The position numbers were made by a program, and so were the translations under genes. Of a DNA stretch of 64,000 nt, positions 12,701 through 24,890 are shown in pieces. The stretch is from Stenopsyche tienmushanensis. Its lineage: Eukaryota > Arthropoda > Insecta > Trichoptera > Stenopsychidae. The stretch is from the NCBI GenBank assembly GCA_008973525.1, contig WACJ01000274.1:2976001-3040000 (forward strand), given 5' to 3'. Positions within the stretch are counted from its first letter, which is position 1, and each line of letters opens with the position of its first letter. The notes beneath the pieces were generated by a model. That model saw only the letters and a list, made by a program, of their open reading frames with translations. It searched no databases and was not told the DNA's origin.

Positions 12701-14400
12701 AAATCCTGACCATGGTTAGGTACAATATGCCCATACTTGGTCGTAAAGTTTCGCTATATTCTTTCCACGAGGGGATTATATTAGCGAACTCTAATATTAG
12801 AGCGGTTGAAAAAAATGGATCCAACAATCAAATCTCATATGACCGGTTCTATCTAATTTTCCAGCGTGGATAAAAAGAATGACTACTCAACTTTATGCTT
12901 TTTCCTGGAGCCGTAAAACCTGCAAACTAGGGCGCGATATACCTCCGATTTATACCGAGATGTAAAGATGATACATCTTATGTAGCGACAGTTGATCAAC
13001 TATTCTGAAAGTTTCCATTTTAAAGATATAACAAACATTTTTTTATGAAATATCAAGCCATTAAATATCCCGGGAATTTTCATAATTTGGTGGAAGATAA
13101 TGAAATTAACAAATCAATGATAATTATTCTTAAATTGAATATATTTTTTAAACGATTTTACAACAAATTTCATTTAAGCATTAATTATATATAAACAATT
13201 TGACGAGACTTAAGTAGCACATTAGTTTGTATAGGATACTTAAAAGATACAGAAGAAAGAAATCCCACCCCAGAGAATACGGGAAGGAATTGCCTCTGGC
13301 GCCAGATCCCCCTTGAATCTTTCAGTATTTCCTGCGACCTATAATTTTTCGCGGCGATGTAATATTTTTTTATAAAATTAAAAGCGAGACGAGCCCAGAT
13401 TTTTAGAGGGGGCAGTTTCACATCTCTATGCCATTTAGGCGAAAAGGCCACAGTAACGCTAAGTCAACTCGGCTATCAGGCTTAGCAGTTTTCCAACTAG
13501 TTTGTTACGAAGTAAAACCATCGACTATTTAACTTGATATCGGATAACTTGCTCAATCGCCAAATTGGCTGAGCTCCCGTCCCTCGCCCTAGATGTCACC
13601 CATCAACCGAATTTACTTTTATTGTTACTATCTTGTTCCACATTACCGGAATTATTTTATCGGAAGCTAGGTGTGTCCATACAAGCGTGTATAATGCTAA
13701 CTTTCTGCTTGCTATGAAATTTCACCCTTGGTATACTCCTTATTTTATTTGTTAAGCTGCAGGACACACCAATATATTTTATTTCAACTTTCCTCTATAA
13801 TACCGTTAACGTCGAACATTGCAAAACTCTTATTAGTTGTAAGTGTAAAATTTCATTTATTTTTATATCATAAATTTGAACACAGTCAATAAGCTTACAG
13901 CTCATTACGAAGAGATAATATTAACTTTAATATTAAAATGAATTAAATCGTTTATAATAAATAAATCACCTCAAAAATTAAAGCATGAATACTTAATAAA
14001 TTCTAAGATGTTAACCAGCTTTAAATATATTAATTATTTATTTTTATCCAACTTAAAAACATATTTAGAATAACTTTTAAAATAAAAATTAAGCGTAATT
14101 TTAACAAAAATATTTTTTTATGAATGAAACATCGTATAGATTATTTATTAAAAAACGTATTTAAATTTAAGTAAATTTAAATCATAATAATATTATATTT
14201 TTATTGTATTTTAAGTTAAAACATATTTTCTCTTTTATAAATCACGCCGCACCATTTAAATAATACATGCTTAAAACATTATAAATTTATTTTACACACG
14301 TGTTTTTAATTTGTGAATATATTGTTCTAATAAATTGATCTTAAATTATTTTTACATTCAGGTTAATTGTGGTGCAATGTTATACTTTTTAGGTGATGTG
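9703..14400. other. Intergenic, no supported gene
   Basis: A 4.7-kb AT-rich interval. Overlapping open frames on both strands at 10183-11018 and one at 13185-13451 (minus) lie in slightly GC-richer patches but show no domain, signal peptide or splice-linked continuation. A perfect 14-bp palindrome (CTCTAATATTAGAG) sits at 12789-12802. 13435-13620 is relatively GC-rich and might be an old repeat. Confidence 0.4.
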
Positions 14401-14501
14401 TGGTTTGAAATATGCTGACGTGCGCTCAGCTATGGCCAAAATATAAACATATTGGTTGAAGTTGTTTGGTTTGACGGGATTGTTCGTGACGCTTCCGCGT
14501 C

Positions 14502-16991
14502 ATGTCTGCTGGGCCGGCGGTTGATCCGCGCCGCAAGGATGACAATTTTGATGAATTCTACACCGAGGTAAGTCGGCACTTCGTCATGTCCTTAGTTTCG
14601 TAATCCTTCAAAGACACTTTCACTTCAAAAGTGAGGTTAGTTTTACGACTGAAGTGGTATACAAACAAACGTTTTCATCAGATGAAATAGTTCTATTTAC
14701 TTGTGAAATTTTGAAATAGGTGACAAAAAGAACTAATATTTTACCCCGTAAACTACTGTTAATACATAATCCAAAGTAATGCGACGCCTCAAGCTAATAG
14801 TATCAGCTGTCACAAACTAAAAGACAATTTATGTTCAAAAGAGTCAATAATTTAATCAAAATATGAATGTATGTTTAAAATCTGCAACATTATGTCTCAT
14901 CATTTTATTTTTCGATTAAATGACTCATACCGGTTATTGTATATTTACTATGATTTAGAACAAAGCCATAAATAAGCGCCATGACATCCTATAATACATG
15001 AAAAGTCATATTATTTTAGTTTTTTTATAATTTTCCATTTACTTTTTGTTGTTGTTGTACAATAGTGTTATTCAACTTTATTTCAGCGTCGAAAGATCAT
15101 GGAACAATCGCATCATATATTTATTACATGGGATATTTCCCGGAAAGTCAAAACGGATGGCAATTAGATGAACTCAAAATTGTATGGATTATACGATGAT
15201 ACTACACATGGCCGGGGAAAGTCAAAGTAAATAAACATAAAAAACACAAATACATTTACTTGACAGAAGCATATAAATTGGGAAATATATCAAATGTTTT
15301 TTATATAACGAAATTCATCAATCATATGAAATTCAATACCAATTTAGATTTAGAAATAATGTATTTCCAAGTATATAGTATAAAAACAAATATTGACAGA
15401 ATTTATGATATATTGAATATATGATAACCTTTGTTTACATACACATATCATAAAATACATAATTAAAATCTTATATGGAATAGTATTCCTGTTTAAAAAT
15501 AGGTAAATGTGATAAATGCTTCAAATACAAAAGACATTTATTTTTTTATTTGATAAGATCACAAGTGGCAAGTAAGTTTAGTTAAGTAAGCATCGACGAA
15601 GTTGTAGATTCAAATTTTAACAATGTGAATTTTGTCACATAAATATTGCCACTTATAAATAGTACTGAAACTATTCTTAAATAAAATTGGTATACGATGA
15701 AAATTGTAAACTTTGAATTATTGTAAGAAAGCATGACAATATTCATAAGTTATTATCTGATATATATAATGTCTTTTTTTGATTTCAGGTGAAGGAAATA
15801 GAGAAAAGGGATTCAGTTTTAACACCAAAGCAACAGATAGACAGACTACTTAGACCCGGTTCTACATATTTCAACTTGAATCCGTTCGAAGTTCTCCAAA
15901 TAGAACCAGAAACGACTGTAGAAGAAGTAAAAAGAACGTATAGAAAGTATTCGATATTGGTACATCCTGATAAAAACCAGGTAAACTTTTTCTATCAGTT
16001 TCCAAATCAGTAAGCATTAAAGTTACATATTGATACGGGGTATTTTAAATGAAATCGATACATGTACTGTTGATAAAAAGTGATGAATGATTAATTTAAT
16101 ATAGGATGATGCCGAAAGAGCACAGCAAGCTTTTGAAATTATCAACAAAGCTTGGAAAACTTTGGAAAATGAAGAAACAAGGAAAAAATGTTTATATATT
16201 GTTGAAGAGGCCAAAGAAAGGACTGACCATATGGTATGTTATCTTAACATTATTTTTCAACAGATTATTACAGTCAATTTTATGAACGCTCTTTGTATAT
16301 TTGCTTTAGATTGAAGAAAAACGGAAAAAACTTAAAAAAGAAGGTAGAACTTCTGAGGGGATACCAGAAGAGGATCCTGTTAAATATAAACATGCCGTAT
16401 ATGTAATGACAATGAAGGTTTGTATTTAAATAAAACTTATTTATTAGATATTAATAATCAGTGGCGGATTTACCTATAGGTGCAGAAGGCGCACCTTAAA
16501 AATTTACAAGACATCATAAATTTTTTGACCCACCGCGTGATTCAAGCTAGCCGGGCAATGATTTCTAAAAGCGTTTTCCTCTCCACAAAATTTATTATTG
16601 GTGGTTGGAGTATTTTAATTCTTTTCGCACTGTTTGAACATTTTGCATCGGTTTTTTCAGTTATTTGCTGATATGGAAAGAAAACGTCAACATTTAGAAA
16701 CTAGGGATATGGAGGAACGAAAGAGAAAAAGAGAAACAAAAATTGAAGAAGAAGAGCAAGAGTCTCTTCAAAAAGAATGGGCAAAAAATTTTGAGGTGCG
16801 TATGATTGTAATTATTTTTCATCGCGTTATTTTATTGCATATTTTTATATTCACCATTTTTATTATTATAGGAATCTCGTCAAACTCGTGTCGATAGTTG
16901 GAAAACATTTCAAGCTGGTAGTTCTAAAGAAAAGAAAAAGAAAAAAGTTATGGGTTTTAAACCACCTAAACCCAAACCCGAATCTAGATAA
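14502..16991 (+). CDS. DNAJC8: DnaJ-domain splicing-associated protein, DNAJC8/SPF31 orthologue (6 exons)
   Basis: Coding exons are 14502-14567, 15789-15980, 16105-16233, 16310-16417, 16661-16795 and 16872-16991. All five introns are phase 0 with GT-AG ends. The product is 249 residues, close to the 253 of human DNAJC8. After a short acidic start (DDNFDEFYTEV), the J domain runs from about residue 53 (NPFEVLQIEPETT) to about 115, with the HPD signature in ILVHPDKNQDDAERAQQAF that stimulates the Hsp70 ATPase. A long charged helix follows (KYKHAVYVMTMKLFADMERK, then EERKRKRETKIEEEE), and the C-terminus is lysine/proline-rich (KEKKKKKVMGFKPPKPKP), typical of DNAJC8. Known family role: nuclear co-chaperone found with spliceosomal components and SR-protein kinases. 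The start ATG is the first in frame, in a GC-richer leader without a TATA box. Intron 4 carries a hAT-like end. I saw no frame disruption. Confidence 0.95.
16459..16500 (+). repeat. hAT-like terminus inside DNAJC8 intron 4
   Basis: CAGTGGCGGATTTACCTATA followed by GGTGCAGAAGGCGCACC has the start common to many insect hAT-type miniature elements (CAGTGGCGGATTTA). No matching inverted end is visible before the exon 5 acceptor at 16660, so it is probably a fragment. The exon-intron structure is unaffected. Confidence 0.4.
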
Positions 16992-17126
16992 TGTATTCAT
17001 AATCTAATTTTTACTTAAAAATATATCAACTTCACAGTATGCAAACTTGAAGAAGTTCATACCTGGATTTATTCATATTAATTTAATATTTTATTTATAT
17101 ATTATAATTTAGTCTCGTACAGATGT

Positions 17127-17132
17127 AATAAA
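17127..17132 (+). terminator. Probable poly(A) signal of DNAJC8
   Basis: AATAAA lies 136 bp after the DNAJC8 stop codon in AT-rich sequence with T-rich DNA downstream. It is the first canonical hexamer after the stop. Confidence 0.5.
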
Positions 17133-18817
17133 ATATATCTGTATGCCCTTTTTTATATGGTGTACCCTTTAGTCAAGAATATGTTTATCCTACATTAGGA
17201 TTTAAACTTGATCCAAATATATGTCAGTATTTTCGTGTATCAGATATAATTGGAAAGAAAACAATATACTTTGTATACATATCTAAAATAATTTTGTATA
17301 TTCTTCTTGACTCAATGGCTTTCACCATATTATCAAAATGTAAATCTATTTTAAATTTACATGTTTATTGATTTTCTTCATCCTAATTTAACGGAGAATT
17401 TTTCATTTTTCCTAGAGGCTAAATAAAATAGAAAGTATTTATCCAATCCATATTATAATTCAGTTAGATTAGAAGATAGAAGTAACAATGGTTGCACTTC
17501 AAAAATAATACAGTGTATTTGTGCAAAAAAATTATTTGGAGTATATTTCAATAGAATAACAATAAAGACTTTTATTATAAGAATACGATAGTCAAAATAT
17601 TGACTATTTTTTATCTATATTGAATTAATTGAGTAATAGTAGTTGCATTACTTGAATTATGGAGCACCAACGGATTCCTTCAATTTGTTCCGAATCAATG
17701 ATTTTCAATATTTTTCTCTTGCTTTTTTTGAATGTAATATTAGGAAGACTATTTTTCAATTTCAAATTAAAGGTATGAACTCCTATAAGTTGTATGATAT
17801 TTTTTTCTATGTAGTAAAATTATGTACTGTATTGATTTTTGATACAATATTATATAATTATTTATTTTAAGTTTTAATTTTATTTGAAGTATATCTTGAC
17901 TTCATCTTCTGAGATCTTAGCTTAATTTCATTTTAAAAACAGTTAAATCTAAATTTGAATGTAATGATTTTGGATATAAAAAACGGAATTTCACTACACA
18001 AAATATTCACATCTTTTTTATACATTGACTTAAATGTGATATAGGAAGAGGGTAATTCCTAATCTGGGTTAAATTATGAAGGAGTTTCTTCTTGTAAACA
18101 AACATGGATAATTTATTTTTACAAGTTTCAGAAATAACTAATAGTCTTATTTTTTTTTACAATGTCAATAAGCAGTTTCTATTATGTTAATGATTTGTCT
18201 CCATATAAATACTATTTTACGAACATTTGAATTTAAAAGATATGCCCTCCTTTTTACTAATTCTCTAAATCAAAATATTACAGTATTTGGTGCTAAAAGT
18301 GAGACATTAAATTATTTAGCTTGAATGCTTTTTGAATGTGTATGTAATTTTGTATTATCCATGTGTGTATCATTACAAATATCATATTTTCATTGTCACT
18401 ATTGATGAAAATGAACGTATTGTAAGACTGGGGGTTGAACATTATTTTTCTGTATTATTTAAATTTAAAAAAATACTACAATTATAAATATTGTGTGTAT
18501 ATCATCAATCTCTGTATACATCAGAACATTTCAGAATTAAGCAAAGGTCATGGACAACCAGTATTTTTAAGAACCCCTCTTCAAAATTCAAAACTATGGG
18601 GATAATAATATAAAGTGCTAATGTTTTATTGTTATAGGTATTTTATTTCAATGTGTATAAATCGATATTTGTGTAACAAATAATAACATGTGCAGGATTT
18701 ATTTATTTGTTACATACACTGCACGCAAATTATATATATTTTTTCTAACAGAATTAAAAATTGATGTCCCTAAAAAATATTTCATAATTTAATCTTCCAA
18801 CTGAGTATCCTGTAGAT
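17133..18817. other. Intergenic, nothing recognised
   Basis: AT-rich DNA with no coding signal. The open frame at 17643-17870 is Phe/Tyr-rich low-information sequence. Confidence 0.4.
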
Positions 18818-18850
18818 CAGCAGTTCTTAAATTGGGGTCCGCGGCATCTA
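18818..18850 (+). repeat. hAT-like terminal sequence
   Basis: CAGCAGTTCTTAAATTGGGG followed by TCCGCGG follows the hAT terminal pattern CAGNGGTTCTnAAnnTGGGGTCCGCGG. No inverted partner was found nearby. It sits just left of the piggyBac remnant, so either a hAT miniature element was truncated or the two decayed insertions are adjacent. Confidence 0.45.
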
Positions 18851-19049
18851 GAAATCATGGTTTTTTTTCATAAAAGCTCTCACCAACTCCAAGCCATTTT
18901 TTGTATATTTCTTAAAAAAATGTTTAAATGGAATAAAATGAAAAAATTGGGGGTTTATGAATAAAAATAAATAATATTTTTTATGCAGAATATTTATTAC
19001 GTATATTAGGCATTTTATTTGGTTTCTTAATTTTTGTAATCATGTAATG

Positions 19050-20023
19050 TATGATATTTTTTGAAGCAATCTCCAGGATGAAGAACAAGCGTCGCCAAAA
19101 AATAGCGTAGGCTTTCTTCCCTTTTCAGTTTCACAGTTGGAACGCATCATACAATCTCTATGATTCTTTCCTAATCTACTATAAATGAAATGAGGACTTC
19201 CATCTAACCGTTGATCATGATTAGTTGATGAAAATCATCCCAATTTGGACTTGGAAGGAGCGCGAAAGTTACCAATAAGTTGCATTAATAATTGTCAGCG
19301 AATTTTTTTATGATTTATTGGCTTTCTATTTTCTTTGATTTCAAAACACCAAAAAAATAACTTCCTTCACCACTTCAAAGTCTTTCACATGAAACAATAT
19401 GATGTTGCGTATTAATCTGTCGTGTCCACCTTGCCCATATTTTTAATGTAATCTAAAATGACTACTAGCTTGTTTATTAGCTCATCTTGATTAGATTGAT
19501 ATGGGGTTGTCCTTGCTCTTCTCATTGATTTTTGAAGTTGACGCATGCTTTGTACTGAGCATTGTGACTATTATTTTGTTCAAAATATCTTTCGTCTCAA
19601 CTAATCTTGATTTTTTTATATGATTAAGTAAACCTTTTCTGTTGGATCAAAATAATATTGAATTACTGGACATAAATAATTTTTAAAATGTTCATTGCAC
19701 CACAACTTGATGCAGACTATTGTTTTATGCTCTTTATCTGCACCCACCACAAGCGGCCGAGTCAATTCCTCTGAACCAATTTTTTTCCACATTCCAGATG
19801 ACAAATTAATGATCATACAATAAGACAGTAGATCTAGAGTATTTACTTGATTCTTACATTTAAAAAAATACCAAAATCCTATTTGGAGTTCATAAAAGTT
19901 GGTATAGGTTGGTAGGCCATAGGAGTTGGTAGGAAAAAGCCAATGGCCCAAGTGCCACAAATTGAAAAACTTGGACGTTCTCTGCCTATGTCTTCTAATA
20001 GTGAAATTGTAATAGAAAACCAC
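19050..20023 (-). mobile_element. piggyBac-type transposase remnant, C-terminal half
   Basis: Minus-strand conceptual reading with frameshifts gives NRKGLLNHIKKS, VTMLSTKHA, ISLDYIKNMG-KVDTTD-like sequence, then RLDGSPHFIY, RDCMM-SN and finally LHPGDCFKKYHT near 19070-19100. In piggyBac-family proteins the same order is 'NRKGLP...MLSTKH...DYNK.MGGVD..DQ', then the cysteine-rich C-terminal domain. LHPGDCFKKYHT is identical to a stretch of the second copy at 34561-35906, so the two probably belong to related families. Multiple stops and shifts make it inactive. I did not find the TTAA-flanked ends. Confidence 0.7.
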
Positions 20024-20912
20024 GCATATCGAGTGTCCGCAAAAAGATATGTTGAAGAAGGGTTCCGCAGACTACATAAGCTTAAGAACCGCTGCTGTAG
20101 ATTATTGTTCGGTTATAATTCAACTTGGAGTCTGGACATATATGTTAGTGGATGTATTCTTAGTTCATATACGCATATTTCTGGTAATCGTAAATGCATT
20201 TTTGTTGAAATTGTATGAATTTAGCACTGATATATTGAATAGATTAGTTGTTTTTACTATGCATATCATAACTATATCTCATTTTTAACAACAACATGGT
20301 TAGGGAAAACAACATTTATTTTAATATTCAATTATGCTTTCGTTCAGATGACTATGGCGCAGGTATTTTTTAGGGTAATAGCATCAATGCTATTTATATT
20401 TGAAAACTCTTCACTCCTGCCAATAATTCACTTTTTATGGTCTTCCAAAGCATCCCCTGTGATATAAAATAAAGCCCATTGTTTTGAAGATTATCATCTT
20501 AACAGCTTATAGACTTAATTTGCCTTTTAAACATAGGAAGTGAATTAAATATCAGGTATATAATTATGGAATACATCCCAACAATTGTGTTATAGTCATC
20601 AAAGTATCATCAGACCGACATTAATGGTGATATCGGATGTTACTTAAAGTAAATTTTGTTTTCATAGACACGTGTAGATTGTTATTATTTAACTGTGTAA
20701 CAAATGTAGAATTATAGAGAACATCAGGTGATTTAATCCACTCGTTATTTATAAAAATAAATATTCATACTGTTGGTAAGCGTTTCTAGAATAATGATAT
20801 GAAATAAGAAACATTTTGCTGAAAAGCACATAAAAGATTTTAAGGAACTTTTTGTTTGTTTTGTATTTTGCATTTCACTCATTTATTTTTCTTTTTCTCA
20901 TAGGTTATTAAT
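20024..20912. other. Intergenic, nothing recognised
   Basis: Open frames at 19943-20288 on the plus strand are shadows of the piggyBac remnant or unconvincing. The rest is AT-rich with no recognisable element. Confidence 0.4.
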
Positions 20913-20965
20913 TTATTTTTTGGTGGCGACTTTTAGCAATTCCTTTTATATGGCGAATAATCGTA
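20913..20965 (-). repeat. Fragment of the tRNA-derived SINE family
   Basis: TTTTTTGGTGGCGACTTTTA and GCAATTCCTTTTATATGG match, with changes, the 3' tail-proximal part of the SINE at 40122-40314 (TTTTGAGGTAGCTTTTAGCA, ATCCCTTTTTTTATGG). Only about 50 bp is recognisable and the tRNA-like head is missing. Confidence 0.45.
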
Positions 20966-21389
20966 GTTCATATTTCAACTGCTGACATAGCCTACATTTT
21001 ATATGTTATTAATTTATTTGATGCTGATTCTAATTTGTTTTCTTTCTTGCTTGAAATTCTGAATTCTTTCTTTATTGTAAAGACTCTTAGGTTAAGCCTC
21101 TAGCATTTAACCTCGATAACATATTGAATTTAGTTTTCTTAAAGCGTATATACAGGTCCATTTAGAAAAAATTTCATCAATCAATATTTCAACTCTTTAT
21201 TTTAGCCATAAAAAAAAAATTATCATTTCTTTTCATACTATACTTAAACAATATATTTTACAACACTTTGTGTAAATCTATTTTTAATCATGTGAAGTTT
21301 ATACATTAAAATATAATTTTCCCTTATCAAAAAATATTGACATAATTATAAGTTTTTGATTTCGAAGATTATTTGTCAAATAATGATTC

Positions 21390-22786
21390 TCAAGCTGCAA
21401 CGCTTGCTATTGCTGAAGCACTGCATTGTGTAATCTCGGCAAATATTCTGGCTGCTTCTAAAGCTGATGTTGATAGACGGGATGCGCCGCATACTGTCAA
21501 ACTCGTAGGAGCAGATGTGACAAGCGCTATTGCATTTGCGCTCTAGAATATGATATTTAATTAGTACTGAATGATTTACAAAGATAGCCATATAAATTTT
21601 AATTATTTTTACTCACCACAGTGGTTAATTGCATAATAATTGTGTTAGCAGTTTCCTGTCCCATTATTAAAACTTGATTAACACAATCTCCCGTTTGCAA
21701 TAAATCCCCGAAGTGAGCTACCCCGCATGTTGTTATTTGATTTGCAATATCTACAAACATATAACCTGCGGACTGTGCCAAGTTCCAGACTTGCGATAGA
21801 GAACCTTGAATGTCTGATAGCAATATAGAAAAGCATGTCGTAAGATTGCTCATTGAATTAGCAAGCATCGCATCGATCATTGGGCCTTGTTGCTATTGGA
21901 CCAATTAAAAAATAACCATAAATGCGTTATAAAATATGATTGCTAAATTTCCATGCGTGATAATACTTACATTTGCACATTCTGAAATAGTGAGGCTCAC
22001 TATTTGTCCTGTATTGACGACCTGTTGAATAGCTTGTTCAACATTCCCAGTCAATTCACTTAACGTGCTGTTTAAATCACTCAAAAATCCTACTCTTTGT
22101 TCTTGGATAATGGCTAACATGTTTGTCAAAGTTTGACCCGAAGTCGATGAAGATGTATTCAAATTTGAAACCAAGCTTTGGATTAAATTTCTTATAACAG
22201 TGAATAGGTCTTCAGGCATTGTCATAGCTAAGCTGGTTGCATTTGATATAGAATACATTGGAACGCTCGCTCCCTGAAAATTTTCATGCAATGTTTTAGT
22301 GATGTGCCAATTAAGTATTTTAAATTTATTTGATTAGTAATATTTTGAACAAATCCACAATATATAATTTGTCCTTTGCTTTGGTTTCAGCTCTTCATTA
22401 TATGATTTTATTTGGTGTAGTAAATTAGTTATTACTTTTACAATAGACAAATTGAATTTCCTTCTTTTTCTGATAATTTCCCATTTAATATCAAAATGAC
22501 AAAACTTATTTGATATCTATTACAAGTGAATTCTGTATTTGTAAAAATTATATAATTTTTCATTGAACAGAAATATATCTAAGAAATTGAAATCATTTAA
22601 ATTCATATATTCATTGGACTGTGTAGAAAGGTAAGTGCATTATTTTTTTAAAGACTTGTATGCTATATTCAATGGAAAAGTTATGTTACATGAAAAGTTG
22701 ACATGGTAAAATATAGATATATATATTTTATAACTAACCTGTCCTACTACCAAAAAGCCAATAAAAATTGCGATAAAAAATTTCAT
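21390..22786 (-). CDS. Secreted six-cysteine protein, paralogue 1 (4 exons)
   Basis: Exons on the minus strand are 22786-22739, 22273-21971, 21892-21617 and 21542-21390, with GT-AG introns all in phase 0. The product is 259 residues. The start MKFFIAIFIGFLVVGQ is a classic signal peptide and forms exon 1 alone. The rest is Ala/Ser/Asn/Gln-rich, probably helical, with N-glycosylation sequons (NAT, NTS, NST, NLT) and no transmembrane segment, so it is probably secreted. The mature part has six cysteines: C-x21-C-x35-C-x13-C-x39-C-x21-C. The gene 3 kb away on the same strand has the same spacing except x19 in the first gap, and conserved pieces such as CGxxxS/A...AAxxxAExxQC. I do not recognise the family with certainty. 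Dipteran secreted families of unknown function such as DUF725/TsetseEP are possible; function is unknown. An AATAAA lies about 190 bp past the stop. Confidence 0.88.
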
Positions 22787-22863
22787 TTTGGCTGAATCAC
22801 TTTCGTATCGTAATAGTATGTAATCGACGACGCAATGATAATTAATTTCGGATACCCTGGTCC

Positions 22864-22870
22864 TTATATA
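22864..22870 (-). promoter_or_regulatory. Probable TATA box of secreted paralogue 1
   Basis: On the minus strand, CCTATATAAGGA lies 78 bp upstream of the ATG. A start about 30 bp downstream would fall in TTAATTATCATTGCG, which contains an initiator-like TCATT. The spacing fits a short 5' UTR of roughly 50 bases. Confidence 0.55.
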
Positions 22871-22889
22871 GGCTTCAAATTCGAATGCC

Positions 22890-24080
22890 GTTGTTTGATG
22901 AAGGATTATAAGCCTCGCAGACTATGCTAATTTTTCCTTTTTTTTAAATCTTGAGTGGCATGAAAAAACTTTGATAAGCTAAGTCGTCGTTATCTAAAGC
23001 TGATTTGGTCTAGTTACTGTTCCAAAGTTTATGCAAAATGATTGAATAAATATTTTGTTGCATGGGCTTATCAGAAAATGGTAGAAAAATCATTTGGCTA
23101 ACATTATGTAAATTAATTTTAATGGTCATTCATATTTCGTCTTACGATACTTGCTGCTTCTGAAATTAGAGAATATTCTATTATCAATCAACCAGAACAG
23201 AAAATAGATAACTTCATCTCTACAGCATGTTGATATATTCAAAATATTGAGAAGACTTTGAGATGAAGTATTCATTTGTACTAAGAACTTATGGATCTTG
23301 AAGCAAAATTTGAAATGAATTGAACATAGTTATCCAAAAAACTATAGCAAATGTCGTACGCACTTGACATAGATATTAATTTCTTTCTATGGATGACAGT
23401 ACACGCAAGTATCATTTTTTTGATCAGTATAAAATGTATTCGAATGTCATCCATCGGCAAAATTCGCATCTCCGTGGTAAAAAAAAAAATTAAAAACATT
23501 GGTAATGTGATCGAAATATTTATTTTGATGTATTAACGATTCCCAGATTTCAAAGAGCGAATTTGTTATCATGACCTAGACTTTATCCTTTTTGTGTCAA
23601 GTCAATCGTATGCATATGATTTTTTTAATGGTGTTTATAGTTTGGTTTGATTTATTTTTGTGCAATTATTATCTTTATCAAATGCCAGGACTAACGAAGA
23701 ACAATAGATATCGGATTCTGTTTTTATTTTTACGACCAAGGCGATAGAATGCGAACAAGGTTACCAAAACGATGAAGTCTTAACCATCAACTGGTGAGAA
23801 TTTTATCTGGATGACATTCAAAGCTTGACCTAATAAAATGCGCGAGTCTCGCGCGGTAGAAGTGAAACTTTATAGTTCCTAGAAAAAGTTGATTTTATGC
23901 ATTTACTTTTAAAAGGATTATGTTGTGCTTGTGTAATATATAATAAAATAGGCAAGATACTGGGCAACGGTTGAAACCATGGGCTAATGATGTGGAGTAG
24001 AGGTGCGCGAAAGCAGCCTCGTCGGTTTGCTCATCAAACGCTGCTGGGATAGCCCAGCTAACATGAGTTGGACACATAGA
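22890..24080. other. Intergenic between the two secreted genes, left part
   Basis: AT-rich to about 23880, without coding signal. 23895-24077 is GC-richer and open on the minus strand but has no recognisable domain. It grades into the GC-rich repeat block on the right. Confidence 0.4.
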
Positions 24081-24087
24081 TTACCCT

Positions 24088-24890
24088 GTGCTGCATACCT
24101 ATAAAGGGGTGTGTGGAACAGCCGACTACAGTAGTTGGTGGAGGACTGTCAATGGATTCACCACTATCCTCAACAGTATAGGCATACAGGGGATAACGGT
24201 TTTAGGCTGTCCGAACAGCGACTCGTCTCCGTGGCTAGGTACTACCAATGACCGAACCGATACGAGTACATTGGTGCCTCACACAACGAACTTAATTCGT
24301 TCCAGGAGCAAGTTCGTAATGTGAAACGCGCAAAAGCACGCTTTTTGGCCGATGGTTTCATGAAAAACCTGTCCAAAGTCGTTCGTCGCGACTTCGTTGT
24401 GTGAAGCGAAGTTCGTTGTATGAATCATGAAATGAACGAATAGGAAGTTCGCTGTGTGCAGCGTTCGCTGTGCGAGGCGTTCGTTATGCGAGGCACCACT
24501 GTGCTATGGGGAAGGAGTTGCCCCTGCAGTCCGTCATCTGCTGCAGCCCCCTTCAAACTGAGGTTGAACTCATATTGACAGTGAACCCGCGATAGTATTC
24601 TTTTGAAATTAGAATAACCTTTGTCTTCGGGTACTCGTGGTCTGAAGCTGGTCCTCCTGCGGAAACTCGCCTCCTCTGGAGGGCGCGGAGCAAAAAGGGT
24701 GGACGCCGTGGGGCTAAAATATCAGTGGATGACATTCTCTGTATGGCTAGTCCGAGGTAACCCGGAACAAACCATACAGCATCGCGGGAAATAGAGTCGT
24801 ATATGAAGACCCTCCAATCCAGTTAGTCGCTGTCTATCGTCTATATCTTATCTCCCTCTCTTTTCAACCAACAGCCGGTTGGAGTTTCAC
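24088..24890. repeat. GC-rich repeat-like block, origin unknown
   Basis: About 0.8 kb with much higher GC than either flank, sitting between the two paralogues. It contains a well-bounded miniature inverted-repeat element (24273-24497). The outer parts (24088-24270 and 24500-24890) have no frame I can assign. I infer an older mobile element that received the miniature insertion. Confidence 0.45.
24273..24497. mobile_element. 225-bp miniature inverted-repeat element
   Basis: The termini GGTGCCTCACACAACGAAC (24273-24291) and GTTCGTTATGCGAGGCACC (24479-24497) are inverted repeats matching at 17 of 19 bases. The interior is built of degenerate repeats of a TTCGTTGTGTGAAGCG-like motif (24390-24490). 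There is no coding capacity and no clear target duplication, so the superfamily is unassigned. Confidence 0.65.

Noticed and set aside
13185..13451. 88-codon minus frame
   Set aside because: No recognisable motif and no splice-linked neighbours; probably chance in a GC-richer patch.
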